From the NCBI GenBank assembly GCA_016712535.1, contig JADJQW010000004.1, forward strand, positions 186,001-250,000: a stretch of DNA of 64,000 nt. Reading direction: 5' to 3'. A program made the position numbers and the translations under genes. The DNA comes from Flavobacteriales bacterium (lineage in GTDB: Bacteria > Bacteroidota > Bacteroidia > Flavobacteriales_F > PHOS-HE28). Numbering within the stretch: the first letter of the stretch is position 1; each line of letters opens with the position of its first letter. Positions 10,199-18,692 of this stretch are shown piece by piece. The notes below the pieces were generated by a model. The model did no database searches. It was not told the DNA's origin and saw nothing but the letters and a program-made list of their open reading frames with translations.

Positions 10199-11738
10199 GC
10201 TCATCGCGTGGCGCTGCGAAAACGAGCAGCGCATAGAAGAGCGCGAAGAAGGTGGCCCCGGCCTGGGTCTCGATGGTATCGTCGGTGAGGCACGATACGC
10301 CGAAGGCTATCGCCCAGGCGATGAACAGCGGGTCGCGCCAGGCGCCCATCCTCCAAGCGGGCCAGCACCACGTGAAGAGCGACCATGCGAGGCCAAGGAT
10401 GCCGAAGGAGATCCACAAGGTGAGGTATTGGTTGTGCGCGCGCAGGCGCCATTGCGGCGCGAGCCTGCTGCGCGTACGGTCGTAGTGCATGGCGAAGGCT
10501 CCGGGAGTATCACCGGTGCCCACGCCGATGAGCCAATTCGCGCGCGCGATGGCCCAGCCTGCGCGCAGGAATTCGATGCGCATGGCCACGGAATGGCCAC
10601 CGGCCTGGCCGGTGGAGCGGTACTGATCCAGTTCGAACAGCACCTCATCCACGCGGGCGCTCAGCGATCCTTGCCGATGATGCGCGCTCGGCACGCCTTG
10701 CTCGATCGCCAGCACATCCTCGTCGGTGAGCGCCATCACGCCGAGGCTGTCCTTGCGAAGGCCTTTCGAGGAGAGGTAACGCGCCACGGTCGAGAGCAGC
10801 GGATGGCCCAAGCCATCCTGGCTGTAGAGCCCGTGCTTGCTGCGCATCCGCCAAGCCCGATCCAGCTCTCCCCAGGCCACATAGGTCCACACGTGCGTCC
10901 CGTTCTCGGTCTGCGTGCTCAGGGTGTCGTGGCTGTACAGCTCGCCGCCTGCGCTTCGCGCCTCCAATGCCGCGGCATCAGGAACGGAGCGCGCGTGCCA
11001 AGCCGTTCGGACCAAGGACATGGGCGCGATGGCCGTTGCAAGGAGCACGGCACGGATCATCCAGCGCACGGCAGCCGGCCGTGCCGCGGTGAGCTTCCAT
11101 GCAGCCATCAGGCCCATGAGAGCCAGGATCACGAAGCCCTGGATGCTGCCCAGCCGGGCAAGCAGGTAAATGGCGACCAAGGTTCCCAGCACATGGGCTG
11201 CGATCTGCCAGGCGGATTTCGGCAGGCGCCAGAGCAGGACCGCAACGGCCATGCAGAGCAGCAGCGCTAGGCGAATGTGGCTGATGAACATGGAGAGGCC
11301 GCGGTAATCCTCGGCGCGCGCACCGCTGAACAGCAGCCCGAACACGCCGCACAGGATCGCGCTCCAGGCGCCCAAGCGAAGGACAACGAGGAATTCAGCT
11401 CTGCTCAACCGGTCACTGCCGCTGAGGATCGCGCCGAGCACGAGCACCGGTGCCAGGATCCGGCAGAGGTCGAGCCCCCAACCGAGGTCATCCGTCCACA
11501 AGAGGCCAGCAAGGTGCAAGAGGAAGAAGGACATGAAGGCCAGCGCGGGTGCGCTGGTCATCGATCGCCATCGCTGCCTCCAGTCACCATGCACGAAGCC
11601 GCTCGCTAACCAGTTCGCGGCGAGCAGCATCTGCGCCATGCTCAGGAAGGCCGTGCTCCAAGGAAGGAATATGGCGCACAGGGCCAATGCGGCCGCATGC
11701 GTGCGCCGGAATGCGATGCGCAGGCCGTTATGCGCCAT
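10161..11738 (-). CDS. O-antigen ligase-family polytopic membrane protein
   Basis: The 525-residue protein carries about ten to twelve hydrophobic segments and one long periplasmic-type loop at about residues 250-390, the topology of Wzy_C/WaaL-type O-antigen ligases and polymerases. The loop is followed by GVGTGDTPGAFAMHYD and RAHNQYLTLWISFGILGL. The HNQYL motif is the conserved His-containing signature of the family. It likely transfers or polymerises an undecaprenyl-linked glycan in the inner membrane. It is the last gene of a minus-strand run starting with DUF4271, 12 nt after the S41 peptidase. Ligase and polymerase cannot be told apart from sequence alone. Confidence 0.8.
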   Translation of the reverse strand: MAHNGLRIAFRRTHAAALALCAIFLPWSTAFLSMAQMLLAANWLASGFVHGDWRQRWRSMTSAPALAFMSFFLLHLAGLLWTDDLGWGLDLCRILAPVLVLGAILSGSDRLSRAEFLVVLRLGAWSAILCGVFGLLFSGARAEDYRGLSMFISHIRLALLLCMAVAVLLWRLPKSAWQIAAHVLGTLVAIYLLARLGSIQGFVILALMGLMAAWKLTAARPAAVRWMIRAVLLATAIAPMSLVRTAWHARSVPDAAALEARSAGGELYSHDTLSTQTENGTHVWTYVAWGELDRAWRMRSKHGLYSQDGLGHPLLSTVARYLSSKGLRKDSLGVMALTDEDVLAIEQGVPSAHHRQGSLSARVDEVLFELDQYRSTGQAGGHSVAMRIEFLRAGWAIARANWLIGVGTGDTPGAFAMHYDRTRSRLAPQWRLRAHNQYLTLWISFGILGLAWSLFTWCWPAWRMGAWRDPLFIAWAIAFGVSCLTDDTIETQAGATFFALFYALLVFAAPRDELIAPAPEAPSQA

Positions 11739-11750
11739 CGCGGCCAGCGG

Positions 11751-13424
11751 CTAGTTCTTGGTGCCGGCGAGGATGGGCGCCACGCCTCCTGAGGCGAAAA
11801 GGTCGATGGCCTTCTTCACGTACGGATCGGTGCCCATGGCGGCTTTGGCCCTGCCCGTCTGGAAATGGTACCGCGCCACGATCTCGTTGCGCAGCACTTC
11901 CTCGATGTCGGCGCGGAAGCGGGCAAGGTCCTCGGTCCGGTCTGGCGCGAGCTCTTTGCGCAGCGCTTCGAGCTCGTCCTGCGCATGATCGAAATAGCGC
12001 TCCTTCTTCACTTTCTCTGTCAGCTCGGTGAGGGCTTCCATGCTCTCCGAGTCGTAATCGAATGGCTTGTCCTTGACGAAGTCCATGAAGGACCTGTACA
12101 GCGCATCGGTGATGGTGAACTCCTCAGCAGGCCCGATCTCGGGATGCTCCAACCGGTGCTTGGTGGCGAAGTCGAAGAAAAGGTCGGCCTCGAACAAGCC
12201 CCCGACCACCTTGGCCAGTTCAGGTTCCATCACTTCCAGGTCGGGCATGATGCCGCGGCCCTCTTCGACCTTACGGCCGTTGAGGGTCTTGAAGGCGGCG
12301 CTCTCCACCACCTTCACCTCGGTCGCTTTGCCCGTGCTGTCGCGGTGCGCGTAGTCCAGTTTCTGGATGCAGCGGCCACTGGGGATGTAGTACTTGGCCA
12401 CGGTCACCTTGAGCTTGCTGTTGTAGATCAGGTCCTTGGTCTGCTGCACCAGCCCTTTGCCGTAAGTGCGGTCGCCGATGATCACCGCGCGGTCGAGGTC
12501 CTGCAAGGCACCGCTCACGATCTCGCTGGCGCTGGCGCTCTGGCCATCAACGAGCACCACCAGCGGGATCTCGCTGTCAACGGGATCGCTCAAGGTCTTG
12601 TAGGTCTTGTCCCATTCGCTGATGCGGCCGCGGGTCTCCACCACCAGCTGGTTCTTCGGCACGAAGAGGTTCACGATGCTCACCGCTTCGCGCAGCAGGC
12701 CGCCACCGTTGCCGCGCAGGTCTAGGATGAGCCGCGTGGCGCCCTGCTCCTTCACTTCCTTCAATGCCGCGCGCACATCGGCGCTGGCGGTCTGGGTGAA
12801 GGCGTTGAGCTTGATGTAGCCTACATGGTTCGCTTGGTCCACGATGCCTTTGTAGGGCACATCGGGGATCTTGATCTCCTCGCGCGTAAGGGTGTGCGCG
12901 CTGGCATTGCCGTTGCGCTGCATGATCAGCTTCACCGTGGTGCCGCTCTGGCCTTTGAGGAGCTTGCTCACCTCGTCGGTGTTCATGCCGGTCACCTTGC
13001 GGCCGTCCACTTCGATGATCTCATCGCCGGCCCAGATGCCCGCCTTCATGGCCGGGTAGTTCTCATAGGGCTCGCTCACCACCACCAGGTCGCCCTTGCG
13101 CTTGATCAAGGCGCCGATCCCGCCGTACTGCCCCGTGGTCTGGAAGCGGTAGTCCTCGATGTCGCTCTCGGGGATGTACTGGGTGTACGGGTCGAGCGAG
13201 CTGAGCATCGCATCGATCCCGGTCTTCATCAGCTTGCCGGGCTGCGTGTCGTCCACGTAATAGATGTTCAGCTCCTTGTACAGGTCGGTGAACACCTCGA
13301 GGTTCTTGCCGATCTCGAAGTAGTTGTCGCCAGCGGCGATGGTGAATGCGCCGGCCAGGCCGATGGCTGAAGCGGCGGTCCAGGTGCGCCAGCGCGGCGC
13401 GCGCGAAGTGCTACGCGTGTTCAT
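11751..13424 (-). CDS. C-terminal processing peptidase, S41 family
   Basis: A 557-residue tail-specific serine protease anchored by one N-terminal membrane segment (about residues 15-31). A PDZ domain spans about 92-175 (GGIGALIKRKGDLVV, GDEIIEVDGRKVTGM). The S41 core follows with LDLRGNGGGLL, the catalytic Ser298 in DGQSASASEIVSG and the catalytic Lys323 in DRTYGKGLVQ, spaced as in E. coli Prc. The C-terminal ~180 residues are a helical extension typical of Bacteroidota CtpA proteins. The start at 13424 is chosen because the membrane anchor follows directly; longer frames run into yidD. The first 14 nt overlap the yidD 3' end, so translation is probably coupled. Confidence 0.93.
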   Translation of the reverse strand: MNTRSTSRAPRWRTWTAASAIGLAGAFTIAAGDNYFEIGKNLEVFTDLYKELNIYYVDDTQPGKLMKTGIDAMLSSLDPYTQYIPESDIEDYRFQTTGQYGGIGALIKRKGDLVVVSEPYENYPAMKAGIWAGDEIIEVDGRKVTGMNTDEVSKLLKGQSGTTVKLIMQRNGNASAHTLTREEIKIPDVPYKGIVDQANHVGYIKLNAFTQTASADVRAALKEVKEQGATRLILDLRGNGGGLLREAVSIVNLFVPKNQLVVETRGRISEWDKTYKTLSDPVDSEIPLVVLVDGQSASASEIVSGALQDLDRAVIIGDRTYGKGLVQQTKDLIYNSKLKVTVAKYYIPSGRCIQKLDYAHRDSTGKATEVKVVESAAFKTLNGRKVEEGRGIMPDLEVMEPELAKVVGGLFEADLFFDFATKHRLEHPEIGPAEEFTITDALYRSFMDFVKDKPFDYDSESMEALTELTEKVKKERYFDHAQDELEALRKELAPDRTEDLARFRADIEEVLRNEIVARYHFQTGRAKAAMGTDPYVKKAIDLFASGGVAPILAGTKN

Positions 13425-13662
13425 GTCTCTCGTGTGATTCGGGAACGGGGTCGTGTCCATGACCGCCCCATGGGTGACAAGATAAGAAGCGCTTGAGGGT
13501 GAGCCAGCCACCGCGGAAGGCGCCATGGCGGCGCAGGGCGAGCAATCCGTACTCCGAACAGCTCGGGGTGTAACGGCATGCTCCGGGGAGCAAAGGCGAC
13601 ACTGCGCCCTGGTAGATGCGAACCAAGGCGATCAACGGCAGGGCGAGCGCTTTAGACACCAT
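13411..13662 (-). CDS. yidD: Membrane protein insertion efficiency factor
   Basis: YidD is a small amphipathic protein that assists YidC-dependent membrane protein insertion. The 83-residue sequence has the family core IRIYQGAVSPLLPG-like segment, then CRYTPSCSEYGLLALRRHG and GGWLTLKRFLSCHPWGGHG, with the conserved three cysteines and the HPWGxxGxDPVP tail. It overlaps rnpA by 11 nt upstream and the S41 peptidase by 14 nt downstream. The rnpA-yidD order is widely conserved, although rpmH and dnaA are absent here. Confidence 0.95.
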   Translation of the reverse strand: MVSKALALPLIALVRIYQGAVSPLLPGACRYTPSCSEYGLLALRRHGAFRGGWLTLKRFLSCHPWGGHGHDPVPESHERHEHA

Positions 13663-14044
13663 GCTGGTCCATCCAACGGTCTAGCGCGCGCGTTAGTCTG
13701 AGCCGCGTCTCGGAAAAGGTGATGGGCGCCCGGCCCTGGAAGATGAAGAGCCATGCGCACTGCTGCTCGCGCGCGGCGAGCGCCTTGAGGTGGCTGTGCT
13801 TGTGCATGCGGTAGGCTTCGCGCATCAGGCGCTTCATGCGGTTGCGGTCCACCGCGCGCTTCAGATTGCGGCTGGGAACAGCGAAGGCCACCTGGGCTGG
13901 AGCGAGGGTGGGGAGCTCCATGCGCTTGCCCACCAGCCGTATGGGGGCCTCATTCACGGACTTGCCCGTGGTGACCAGTTCCTTCATGCGCAGGCGACCG
14001 CATAAGCGCTCGCTCTTAGGGAAGGTATGCCGCTGCTCTGCCAT
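13652..14044 (-). CDS. rnpA: Ribonuclease P protein component
   Basis: RnpA binds the RNase P RNA and helps cleave 5' leaders from precursor tRNAs. The 130-residue basic protein begins with the typical FPKSERLCGR segment (family: xxxRLrkxxdF), followed by AFAVPSRNLKRAVDRNRMKRLMREAYR, which contains the diagnostic RNRxKR motif at about residues 67-75. It lies 47 nt downstream of hemD and overlaps yidD. rpmH, the usual upstream partner, is not here. Confidence 0.95.
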   Translation of the reverse strand: MAEQRHTFPKSERLCGRLRMKELVTTGKSVNEAPIRLVGKRMELPTLAPAQVAFAVPSRNLKRAVDRNRMKRLMREAYRMHKHSHLKALAAREQQCAWLFIFQGRAPITFSETRLRLTRALDRWMDQHGV

Positions 14045-14091
14045 GGATGGCGATCGGATACGCGAGCGGTGCGCAAGGTGACGGACCGCTC

Positions 14092-14841
14092 CTACTTCTT
14101 CTTCGCCTCGCGCTTGATGAAGAGCTCCATGGCGCCGGTCATGCTTGGCGCTTCCGGCAAAGGGGCTTGCAGGTCAAGGCGGAAGCCGTTGTCCACCACC
14201 GCTTTTGCAGTGGTGGGCCCGAAGGCAGCGATGAACACGCCGTTCTGCTTGAATTTCGGGAAGTTCTTCTTCAGGCTCTCGATGCCGCCCGGGCTGAAGA
14301 ACACGAGCATGTCGTAGTCGAGCTCCTTGATGTCGCTGAGGTCGCTCGCCACGGTCCGGTAGAACACCGAGTTCGTGTATTTCACGCCAACCCGGTCGAG
14401 CAGCTCTGGGATCTCCGCTTTCTGGATGTCGCTGCAGGGCACCAGGTACTTCTCGTCCTTGTGCTTCTTGATCACATCAACGAGGTCACTGAAGCTCTGC
14501 TTGCCGATGAAGACCTTGCGCTTGCGGTAAACGATGTACTTCTGAACGTAGTAAGCCACGCTCTCGCTCACGCAGAAGTACTTCATCGATTCAGGCACGG
14601 TGATCCGCAGCTCCTTGCACATGCGGAAGAAATGGTCCACCGCGTTCCGGCTCGTTAGCACGATGGCCGAATGGTCGAGGATGTTGATGCGCTCCTGGCG
14701 GAAGTCCTGCCCGGCCACCGGCTCGATCTTGATGAATGGCCGGAAATCGATCTTCAGGTTGAGCTTGCGCGAGAGCTCATGGTAGGGGGACTTCTCGTCC
14801 GTGGGCGCGGGCTGCGAAACGAGGATCCGTTTGATCTTCAA
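14092..14841 (-). CDS. hemD: Uroporphyrinogen-III synthase
   Basis: HemD cyclises hydroxymethylbilane to uroporphyrinogen III in heme synthesis. The 249-residue protein has the two-domain layout of the family. Diagnostic stretches are ILVSQPAP at the N-terminus, VLTSRNAVDHFF at about residue 61 and FFSPGGIESL with AAFGPTTAKAV near 185-215. HemD is poorly conserved, so the pairing with DUF4271 immediately upstream, standard in Bacteroidota, strengthens the call. It is more Lys-rich than its neighbours. The gap to the upstream gene is 11 nt. Confidence 0.9.
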   Translation of the reverse strand: MKIKRILVSQPAPTDEKSPYHELSRKLNLKIDFRPFIKIEPVAGQDFRQERINILDHSAIVLTSRNAVDHFFRMCKELRITVPESMKYFCVSESVAYYVQKYIVYRKRKVFIGKQSFSDLVDVIKKHKDEKYLVPCSDIQKAEIPELLDRVGVKYTNSVFYRTVASDLSDIKELDYDMLVFFSPGGIESLKKNFPKFKQNGVFIAAFGPTTAKAVVDNGFRLDLQAPLPEAPSMTGAMELFIKREAKKK

Positions 14842-14852
14842 GGCCAGGCAGC

Positions 14853-15518
14853 TTAGGAGAGTTGGGCAGGGCTGTTCAGGAGGGCGTCAAGCGCGAGCGC
14901 CAAGGGTCCGATTTCAGCGGCGCAAATGTAGAGCAGAATATAGCGCACCGGCACCCCCTCGCCTAGCCCGATCAGCGCCCCTCGCAACCATCGGTAGAGA
15001 AGGCCGATGCCCAGGAGGCCAAGGCCGATGGCGATCAGCCAATCGCGCGTCTCGGGCCGGTAAGCGGCCACCATCGTTATAGGGAGCGCCACGATGCCCA
15101 AGGCCGCATGCAGCAATGCGCCGGTGTAGATGTACTCGGTTATCCCGGTATCCGTCCTGGCGATCCATGCGACCAGCTGAAGAAGCAGTGCCTGGGCCAG
15201 GAGTGCAGCGGCCACAGCGAGGAATATCACCCAATACGCGGGGGCTTGCCCATGGAAGACCATGGCGGCCTGCCAAAGCAGCATGGCGATGGCGGCCACC
15301 GCTACCGCCAGCAGCCCGAGCACGTTACGGTCGCTCGTGTCCACCTCCTCACGCAGGGTCTGCTGGCCCAGGCGCGCCCTGAATGCGGCTTGCCGCAGCA
15401 CCCGCCATTTGCGCGGCGAACCGATGTTCACCGTGGCCAGCACCAAGAGGCAGCTCAGGAACACGCCGCTGGCCCACATGGCCGTGAGCGGATCGAAGAA
15501 GCGCGCTTCGCCTTGCAT
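14853..15518 (-). CDS. DUF4271 integral membrane protein
   Basis: The 221-residue protein has six to seven predicted membrane segments and matches the DUF4271 family of Bacteroidota, recognised by an Arg-rich first cytoplasmic loop, a central EYIYTGALLHAALGIVALP stretch and the RYILLYICAAEIGPL-like C-terminus. Its function is unknown. It precedes hemD by 11 nt and heads a minus-strand run that may continue through rnpA, yidD, the S41 peptidase and the ligase-like gene. The start at 15518 leaves room for a TACCTTTG -7 box; longer frames would run into the divergent acyl-CoA dehydrogenase gene. Confidence 0.82.
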   Translation of the reverse strand: MQGEARFFDPLTAMWASGVFLSCLLVLATVNIGSPRKWRVLRQAAFRARLGQQTLREEVDTSDRNVLGLLAVAVAAIAMLLWQAAMVFHGQAPAYWVIFLAVAAALLAQALLLQLVAWIARTDTGITEYIYTGALLHAALGIVALPITMVAAYRPETRDWLIAIGLGLLGIGLLYRWLRGALIGLGEGVPVRYILLYICAAEIGPLALALDALLNSPAQLS

Positions 15519-15524
15519 CGGCGC

Positions 15525-15532
15525 CAAAGGTA
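15525..15532 (-). promoter_or_regulatory. Candidate -7 box for the DUF4271-hemD operon
   Basis: TACCTTTG on the minus strand exactly matches TAnnTTTG and starts 14 nt before the ATG, predicting an almost leaderless mRNA. Confidence 0.5.
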
Positions 15533-15560
15533 TCCGGGGCACCGCCGCCGGGTCGCTGCC

Positions 15561-15568
15561 TACTTTCG
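15561..15568 (+). promoter_or_regulatory. Candidate -7 box for the acyl-CoA dehydrogenase gene
   Basis: TACTTTCG lies 27 nt before the ATG at 15588. The box for the divergent DUF4271 gene is 28 nt away on the other strand, so the two promoters overlap. Confidence 0.45.
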
Positions 15569-15587
15569 CGGCCCGCACAGCATCGCC

Positions 15588-16799
15588 ATGAGCACCACCA
15601 CCGCACAACCGAAATCCGCTACAGATCTGTTCCAGAGCCACGACCACTACCTTGTTGATGAGCTGCTGACCGAGGAGCACAAGCTGATCCGCGACACCGC
15701 GCGCAAGCATGTGAGCAAGCATTTGAAGCCGATCATCGAGGAGCGCTTCGAGCATGCCAGCTTCAGTGCGGACATCATCCCTGGCCTCGCTGAGATCGGT
15801 GCATTCGGCCCCATGGTGCCTGCCGATTACGGCGGCATGGGCCTCGATCAGATCAGCTATGGGCTCATCATGCAGGAGATCGAGCGCTGCGATAGCGGCT
15901 TGCGCAGCCTCTGCAGCGTGCAGGGCTCACTGGTCATGTACCCGATCTGGAAGTACGGCAGCGAGGAGCAGAAGAAGAAGTGGTTGCCGCAGATGGCCCA
16001 AGGCAAGAAGATCGGCTGTTTCGGGCTCACCGAGCCCGATCACGGCAGCAATCCAGGTGGCATGGTCACCGTGTTCCAGGACAAGGGCGACCATTACCTG
16101 CTCAACGGCGCCAAGATGTGGATCAGCAATAGCCCCCTGGCCGATGTGGCCGTGGTGTGGGCGAAGGCCGAGAACACTGAAGGCCGGATCCATGGCTTGC
16201 TCGTGGAGCGCGGCATGGAGGGCTTCACCACGCCAACCACCCACGGAAAGCTCTCGCTCCGCGCCAGCCCGACTGGTGAACTGGTCTTCGACAATGTGAA
16301 GGTGCCCAAGGCCAACTTGCTGCCCCACAAGAGCGGTCTCGGTGCCCCGCTCGGCTGCCTGGACAGCGCGCGCTACGGCATCGCTTGGGGCACGCTAGGC
16401 GTGGCCATGGAGTGCTATGACACGGCCCTGCGCTACAGCAGGCAGCGCATCCAGTTCGGCAAGCCCATCGGTGGCTTCCAGCTCACGCAGAAGAAGTTGG
16501 CCGAGATGATCACCGAGATCACCAAGGCGCAGCTGCTCACATGGCGCTTGGGCGTGCTGCGCAATGAAGGCCGCGCCACCACGGCGCAGATCAGCATGGC
16601 CAAGCGGAACAACGTGCACCTGGCGCTCACCGTGGCCCGCGAAGCGCGGCAGATCCTCGGCGGCATGGGCATCACCAATGAGTATCCCATCATGCGCCAC
16701 ATGATGAACCTGGAGAGCGTGGTGACCTACGAGGGCACGCACGACATCCATTTGCTCATCACCGGGCAGGAAGTCACGGGCATCGCGGCGTTCAAATAG
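15588..16799 (+). CDS. Acyl-CoA dehydrogenase, glutaryl-CoA dehydrogenase type
   Basis: A 403-residue FAD enzyme of the acyl-CoA dehydrogenase fold. CFGLTEPDHGSNPGGM and WISNSPLADVAVVWAK bind FAD and substrate in the middle domain. SARYGIAWGTLGVAMECYDTALRYSRQRIQFGKPI is the helical C-terminal domain, and the catalytic Glu is in VTYEGTHDIHLLI near residue 383. The YEGTHDIH motif and overall layout are closest to glutaryl-CoA dehydrogenase, which oxidises and decarboxylates glutaryl-CoA to crotonyl-CoA in lysine and tryptophan breakdown. A related short-chain substrate is possible. It ends 8 nt from the convergent next gene. Confidence 0.88.
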   Translation: MSTTTAQPKSATDLFQSHDHYLVDELLTEEHKLIRDTARKHVSKHLKPIIEERFEHASFSADIIPGLAEIGAFGPMVPADYGGMGLDQISYGLIMQEIERCDSGLRSLCSVQGSLVMYPIWKYGSEEQKKKWLPQMAQGKKIGCFGLTEPDHGSNPGGMVTVFQDKGDHYLLNGAKMWISNSPLADVAVVWAKAENTEGRIHGLLVERGMEGFTTPTTHGKLSLRASPTGELVFDNVKVPKANLLPHKSGLGAPLGCLDSARYGIAWGTLGVAMECYDTALRYSRQRIQFGKPIGGFQLTQKKLAEMITEITKAQLLTWRLGVLRNEGRATTAQISMAKRNNVHLALTVAREARQILGGMGITNEYPIMRHMMNLESVVTYEGTHDIHLLITGQEVTGIAAFK

Positions 16800-16807
16800 C
16801 GCCCGCT

Positions 16808-18061
16808 TCATGGACGCGATTCCAACCGCATGGTCCAGCCCTGCGGATCGATCGGCACTTCAACGGCCTCGCCGCGGTCGAGTGGCGTGAGGTCAACGGG
16901 AATCGGCGTTTCCCGATAGCGCTGCGGCCCGACGAAGAAGGCGGTCTGTGCGCACCACCACAGCATGAGCGTTGCTGCCAAGGCTGCAGAGCGCATGCCC
17001 TTCATTCCGAATGCGGAAAGCGCGGCCCACGCGATCAGCACGGTTGGCAAGTAGAAATTCCGGATGCCGGCGTAATACGGCGAAAGGAACTCTGGCTGGC
17101 CCCGGTAGCTCACCAGCACCGCTGTGAACTGAAGACCAGCCGCGAAGAGCGCCATCCGGGTGAACGCGCTTGGTCCGGATGCCCTGCGCCACAACGCGAT
17201 CAGCGAGGCAATCCCGACGGCGAGCCCTGCGCATTGCGCTCCGAAGGACGCCGTGTGAATGCCTTTGCCAATCACAGCGAACCAGAGCTGGAAGAACGCG
17301 GCTTGCACGAAGCCCGGATTGAGAGGATTGAGCACGCCATCCGTGCGCTGCACGCTTCCATGGCTATTGAGCGATAGCGAGACGATCACCGCCGCTGCGA
17401 GCACCATTGCCGGTGCCGCGAGCGCTTCATGGCCTTTCTCGTTGCGCTCCCGCCAACGCGCCCATGCGCTCCAGGCGGCCAAGGGCGCAAGTACCAGCGC
17501 ATAGGGTCCCGTGAAGCATGCGAAGCAGAGCACCACGAGTTCCACGACCGTGCTCACGCGCGTTGGCCGAGGTCTTCTTCCGCACAGGCAGAGCACGATC
17601 AGCAGGGAGAGCGGCCATTGCAGATTGGTCTGGTTCATCCAGATCTCATTGCCGAGCGGAACCAGCGTGATCGCTGCCACGGCGAAGAAGCGTGCTGCGA
17701 GCGAGCCCGGGATGCGCTTCCAAGCGGTTCGCCAAACGGCGAAGTAGATGAGCAGCGCGGCGATGAGGTTCACCCACGGCATGCGCTCCACCGGCACGCC
17801 GAGCCCTGCGCCCAGGTTGGCGATGAGCCTCGGATACAGATGGAAGTACCCGTTAGCCGTGTTGAAGAGCGAAGCCCATCCCGTGTTGAATGCATCCGCG
17901 AAGAAGTCGCGCCCTTCCTCGCCGTAGAACCAGGGCATGCTGAACGCGTCCGGCCTGCGGAACACAAGTGCCGCCATGGAAATCACCACGGCAAATACGA
18001 AGAGGAGCTCTTCGCTCCTCTTCGTGGCCACGGGGTTCTGCTGAGGGGTAGCGGTGGCCAT
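16808..18061 (-). CDS. Polytopic membrane protein, possible GT-C-like
   Basis: The 417-residue protein has about nine to ten hydrophobic segments. After the first segment an extracytoplasmic loop reads FYGEEGRDFFADAFNTGW; acidic residues in that position are typical of GT-C glycosyltransferases, but no family signature is certain. The short hydrophilic C-terminus (VEVPIDPQGWTMRLESRP) looks extracytoplasmic. The gene stands alone between a convergent dehydrogenase gene and a small exported protein. I do not assign a function. A -7 box within a perfect palindrome lies directly upstream. Confidence 0.7.
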   Translation of the reverse strand: MATATPQQNPVATKRSEELLFVFAVVISMAALVFRRPDAFSMPWFYGEEGRDFFADAFNTGWASLFNTANGYFHLYPRLIANLGAGLGVPVERMPWVNLIAALLIYFAVWRTAWKRIPGSLAARFFAVAAITLVPLGNEIWMNQTNLQWPLSLLIVLCLCGRRPRPTRVSTVVELVVLCFACFTGPYALVLAPLAAWSAWARWRERNEKGHEALAAPAMVLAAAVIVSLSLNSHGSVQRTDGVLNPLNPGFVQAAFFQLWFAVIGKGIHTASFGAQCAGLAVGIASLIALWRRASGPSAFTRMALFAAGLQFTAVLVSYRGQPEFLSPYYAGIRNFYLPTVLIAWAALSAFGMKGMRSAALAATLMLWWCAQTAFFVGPQRYRETPIPVDLTPLDRGEAVEVPIDPQGWTMRLESRP

Positions 18062-18084
18062 GGCCCGGCGAAAGTAGCCGGGCC
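18062..18084. repeat. Perfect palindrome framing a -7 box
   Basis: GGCCCGGC and GCCGGGCC form a perfect 8-bp inverted repeat with a 7-nt spacer. On the minus strand the spacer and flanking bases contain the -7-like box TACTTTCG (18069-18076), 15 nt before the ATG at 18061. It could be an operator or a hairpin at the mRNA start. Confidence 0.45.
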
Positions 18085-18101
18085 GGATAATGGTCTTTCC
18101 T

Positions 18102-18605
18102 TCAACGAGCCTTGCTCACGTGATCTGCGGCCACCACGTTCAAGGTATGCCGCACCTTGGTGGTGCCCGTTCCTTTATGGAAACCCAGAGTGCCGACGGG
18201 GCCATCGTAATTCCTGCCGGGCCGCTTGCTCTCGGCTTCCAGAACCACATCGAACTTCACGTTGCGGTTGGCGCGGGCCGCTTTGCGATTGGACATGCTA
18301 TGACGGGTATCGAGCTCGATTTCCTTCGTGAGATGGCCTGGCTTGATGAAGGCGAGCTTCACTTGCGAACCCACAGGAACGGTCACGATGAAGCGCCCGC
18401 TGGGCAGTACCTCCGCGTAGAGGCAGCTCTCGACCGTCTCCACCACGAGAACGAGGTCATTCACATTGCGGTCCTCTGCCCGGAGCCAGCCGGTGAAGAC
18501 CACTTCCACGGGTTTCTCACGCCCGGTCCCGGCGAGTGCCGGCGCTTGAACCATCAGGAATGAGAATGCAACCAGAGCGGCGGTGAGGTTGAATGAGCGG
18601 CGCAT
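18102..18605 (-). CDS. Small exported protein of unknown function
   Basis: The 167-residue protein opens with a clear signal peptide (MRRSFNLTAALVAFSFLMVQ, cleavage likely after APALA). The mature part is a predicted beta sandwich: a short extracellular-type domain with VVFTGWLRAEDRNVNDLVLVVE, then GRFIVTVPVGSQVKLAFIKPG and KFDVVLEAESK, similar in style to carboxypeptidase-regulatory-like domains. No catalytic motif is visible. The start at 18605 is preferred because it leads straight into the signal peptide. It lies 87 nt downstream of ruvB on the same strand. Confidence 0.7.
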   Translation of the reverse strand: MRRSFNLTAALVAFSFLMVQAPALAGTGREKPVEVVFTGWLRAEDRNVNDLVLVVETVESCLYAEVLPSGRFIVTVPVGSQVKLAFIKPGHLTKEIELDTRHSMSNRKAARANRNVKFDVVLEAESKRPGRNYDGPVGTLGFHKGTGTTKVRHTLNVVAADHVSKAR

Positions 18606-18692
18606 GGCTTCCGGTATTTGTTGAGCCAAAGGTGACCGCGCTTGAGCGGGCCGGCAATGCCCACAAGGAGTGAAGTGCGCGGCGATGCCCCT

